The notes beneath the pieces are model-generated. The model had not been told where the DNA came from and searched no databases. It worked only from the letters and a program-made list of their open reading frames with translations. From NCBI GenBank assembly GCA_900753295.1, contig CAADYQ010000133.1:1-6664 (forward strand): DNA of 6,664 nucleotides. The letters run 5' to 3'. Made by a program: the position numbers and the translations under genes. Every line of letters begins with the position of its first letter. The stretch's first letter is position 1. Below, in pieces: positions 5,398 through 6,664 of this stretch. This DNA is from Clostridia bacterium. GTDB taxonomy: Bacteria > Bacillota > Clostridia > Oscillospirales > CAG-272.

Positions 5398-5508
5398 ACA
5401 GACAGAGCGCCGTCGCTATTTGTCAGACCTGCGCTGTGCGCGGAAATGCTCAGATCGCCGCACGTTGCTTCTCTCAAAATCATACATATACGATACGGAG
5501 GTATTTGC

Positions 5509-6318
5509 ATGGGTACAAAAATCAGATATATGATCCGCACGGTGATATGTATATTTCTTTTAATGCTTGTCATGAGCGTGTCGGCAGCATGCAAAGGAAG
5601 CGGAAATACTCCGGCGGAAATAGCGGTGATGTCGTATGACTATCCCGGACTTACATCGATGAGACCGGCGGATTTTGACGCAGAAGAATACCGTCTGTCA
5701 TCGTTTACGGATGATCCGTACTATAAATATCAATGCTGTGTAAACATTAAGGATGGCGTTCTTCTCATCAGCAACGATGCAACCGATTCTCCGGCTTCAT
5801 ATTTTTCGGCCTCCGGTGGCTATTTCATCGGGGTTGACCGCGGAGAATTCGGCGGGTGGGTCGATCACTTTGCCGATGACGAAAAGGGAGACGCACGTGT
5901 GCGCGTGTCGGAAAACAACTGCCGCGGATTCATAGAGACCGGAGATGGTTCGGGGCGTGCGTTTATTTTGACCGCCGACTATGAGTCGTGGCAAGTGCTT
6001 TTAATGTCGCCCGTTGCCGGAGGATGTGATGTTGAATGGCATGAGATGTCTCGCGGCGACGGTTATGCGCATTGCGGAGTGTATGATAAATCCGCCGGTG
6101 TCCTGTATGTTGTCACCGCCCAAGGGATCGCCGAAGTGTCCGGTGATGGCGCAGTGCGCATGGTACATGAATTTCCCACCTGCAATATGGTTGTAAATTC
6201 CGCAGTCCTTCTCGAAGGGGCGCTTTATTGCGGTACAGGCGCGGGTGTATACCGTTTCCGCATTGCTGAGGGTGACGGTATATGGTACCCTATGAATTAT
6301 AGCAAATATGTCGGATGA
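5509..6318 (+). CDS. predicted secreted lipoprotein, function unknown, possibly beta-propeller-like
   Basis: A 269-residue protein. The start at 5509 is chosen because GGAGG (5497-5501) lies 7 bases upstream; the frame is open back to 5446, but that start has no ribosome site. Residues 1-28 form a lipoprotein signal peptide: basic MGTKIRYMIR, a hydrophobic stretch VICIFLLMLVMSV and a lipobox SAAC with lipidated Cys28. Serine at -3 is somewhat unusual but acceptable. The mature protein should be anchored to the outer face of the membrane. It consists of recurring short beta-strand patterns such as DGVLLIS, AGVLYVVTAQGIAEVS and EGALYCGTGAGVYRF, which resemble beta-propeller blades, but no family is recognised. 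It stands alone with its own promoter and terminator. The propeller fold is inference. Confidence 0.82.
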   Translation: MGTKIRYMIRTVICIFLLMLVMSVSAACKGSGNTPAEIAVMSYDYPGLTSMRPADFDAEEYRLSSFTDDPYYKYQCCVNIKDGVLLISNDATDSPASYFSASGGYFIGVDRGEFGGWVDHFADDEKGDARVRVSENNCRGFIETGDGSGRAFILTADYESWQVLLMSPVAGGCDVEWHEMSRGDGYAHCGVYDKSAGVLYVVTAQGIAEVSGDGAVRMVHEFPTCNMVVNSAVLLEGALYCGTGAGVYRFRIAEGDGIWYPMNYSKYVG

Positions 6319-6336
6319 TATCTAATAAATTATCTG

Positions 6337-6664
6337 TCAACCGCCGGTGAGTTCCTCCCCGGCGGCTTTTTTGATAGCGGCGGCGAAGCTGTCCCAGTAT
6401 CCGTTGTGCCGCGCTGCGTTGTAAGACGAAAGGCTCCCGCCTCTAAGCGCACGTATCGACGCTGCAGCCGCCTCATCGGAATATCCGTTGGCAAATATAC
6501 CGGGGTCGCATCTGGCGGTGTCGATCATCAGCTCGAATACGTTCAGTGCGTCCGACTTCGCGCCGTACGTGTGACGGTAGCAGACTTCAAAAACGGTCTT
6601 CCGGAGGGTGCGGTATGACTCGGTCGCAAGTGCTTCAAGCACAAGCGTAGCCGCCTCCGGCTCC
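6337..6664 (-). CDS. C-terminal part of an unrecognised protein (cut by window edge)
   Basis: The leftward frame is open from the window edge to a TGA at 6339-6337, giving 108 visible residues. A GTG at 6642 could be read as a start, but the frame stays open upstream of it and no ribosome site is visible, so the gene probably begins outside the window. The sequence looks alpha-helical (LEALATESYRTLRKTVFEVC, then DALNVFELMIDTARC, then SFAAAIKKAAGEELTGG). I recognise no family. It converges on the lipoprotein gene, and its last codons form that gene's terminator hairpin on the opposite strand. Confidence 0.65.
   Translation of the reverse strand, partial: EPEAATLVLEALATESYRTLRKTVFEVCYRHTYGAKSDALNVFELMIDTARCDPGIFANGYSDEAAAASIRALRGGSLSSYNAARHNGYWDSFAAAIKKAAGEELTGG
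6341..6372 (+). terminator. Rho-independent terminator of the lipoprotein gene
   Basis: CCGCCGG (6341-6347) pairs with CCGGCGG (6359-6365) around an 11-nt loop and is followed by C and six T (6367-6372). It begins 22 bases after the lipoprotein stop codon and lies within the 3' end of the convergent gene. Confidence 0.88.

Noticed and set aside
5446..5508. Longer N-terminus of the lipoprotein
   Set aside because: It would put 21 non-signal residues before the signal peptide and ignore the GGAGG 7 bases before the ATG at 5509.

Overview
The window looks like chromosomal DNA from an anaerobic, fairly GC-rich member of the Bacillota (Clostridia). The evidence is sigma-A-type promoters (TTGACA/TATAAT with 17-bp spacers), strong GGAGG ribosome sites with an occasional TTG start, a ThiI without the rhodanese domain, a YgjP-like peptidase and a Gram-positive-style lipoprotein. 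The genus cannot be fixed from the sequence alone.

Left part (1-1563): two divergent transcription units. Leftward run a nitroreductase-family gene and, coupled to it by a 4-bp ATGA overlap, an alpha/beta hydrolase cut by the window edge. Rightward runs a YgjP-like zinc metallopeptidase. Both promoters are readable between the units. The rightward one sits so close to its ATG that the mRNA is predicted to be leaderless.

Centre (1660-4561): a three-gene operon behind one extended -10 promoter. It encodes a 433-aa DEDDh exonuclease-like protein (duplicated N-terminal module, zinc ribbon, nuclease domain, acidic tail; probable TTG start), a small DUF2007-like protein, and ThiI, the tRNA 4-thiouridine synthetase. 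The genes are packed with short gaps or overlaps.

Right-centre (4562-5368): a non-coding region. It contains a 10-bp-stem hairpin, a consensus promoter, a tRNA-Ser(GCU) gene with encoded CCA, and a perfect terminator palindrome starting inside the CCA. Two 177-bp tandem repeats and the start of a third follow. Each repeat opens with the same 24-bp terminator palindrome and carries an RNA-like nested fold. This is the least explained and most interesting part of the window.

Right (5369-6664): a separate consensus promoter drives an unrecognised secreted lipoprotein that may be beta-propeller-like. Its terminator overlaps the end of a convergent, edge-truncated gene of unknown function. No phage, transposon, CRISPR or resistance gene was seen.
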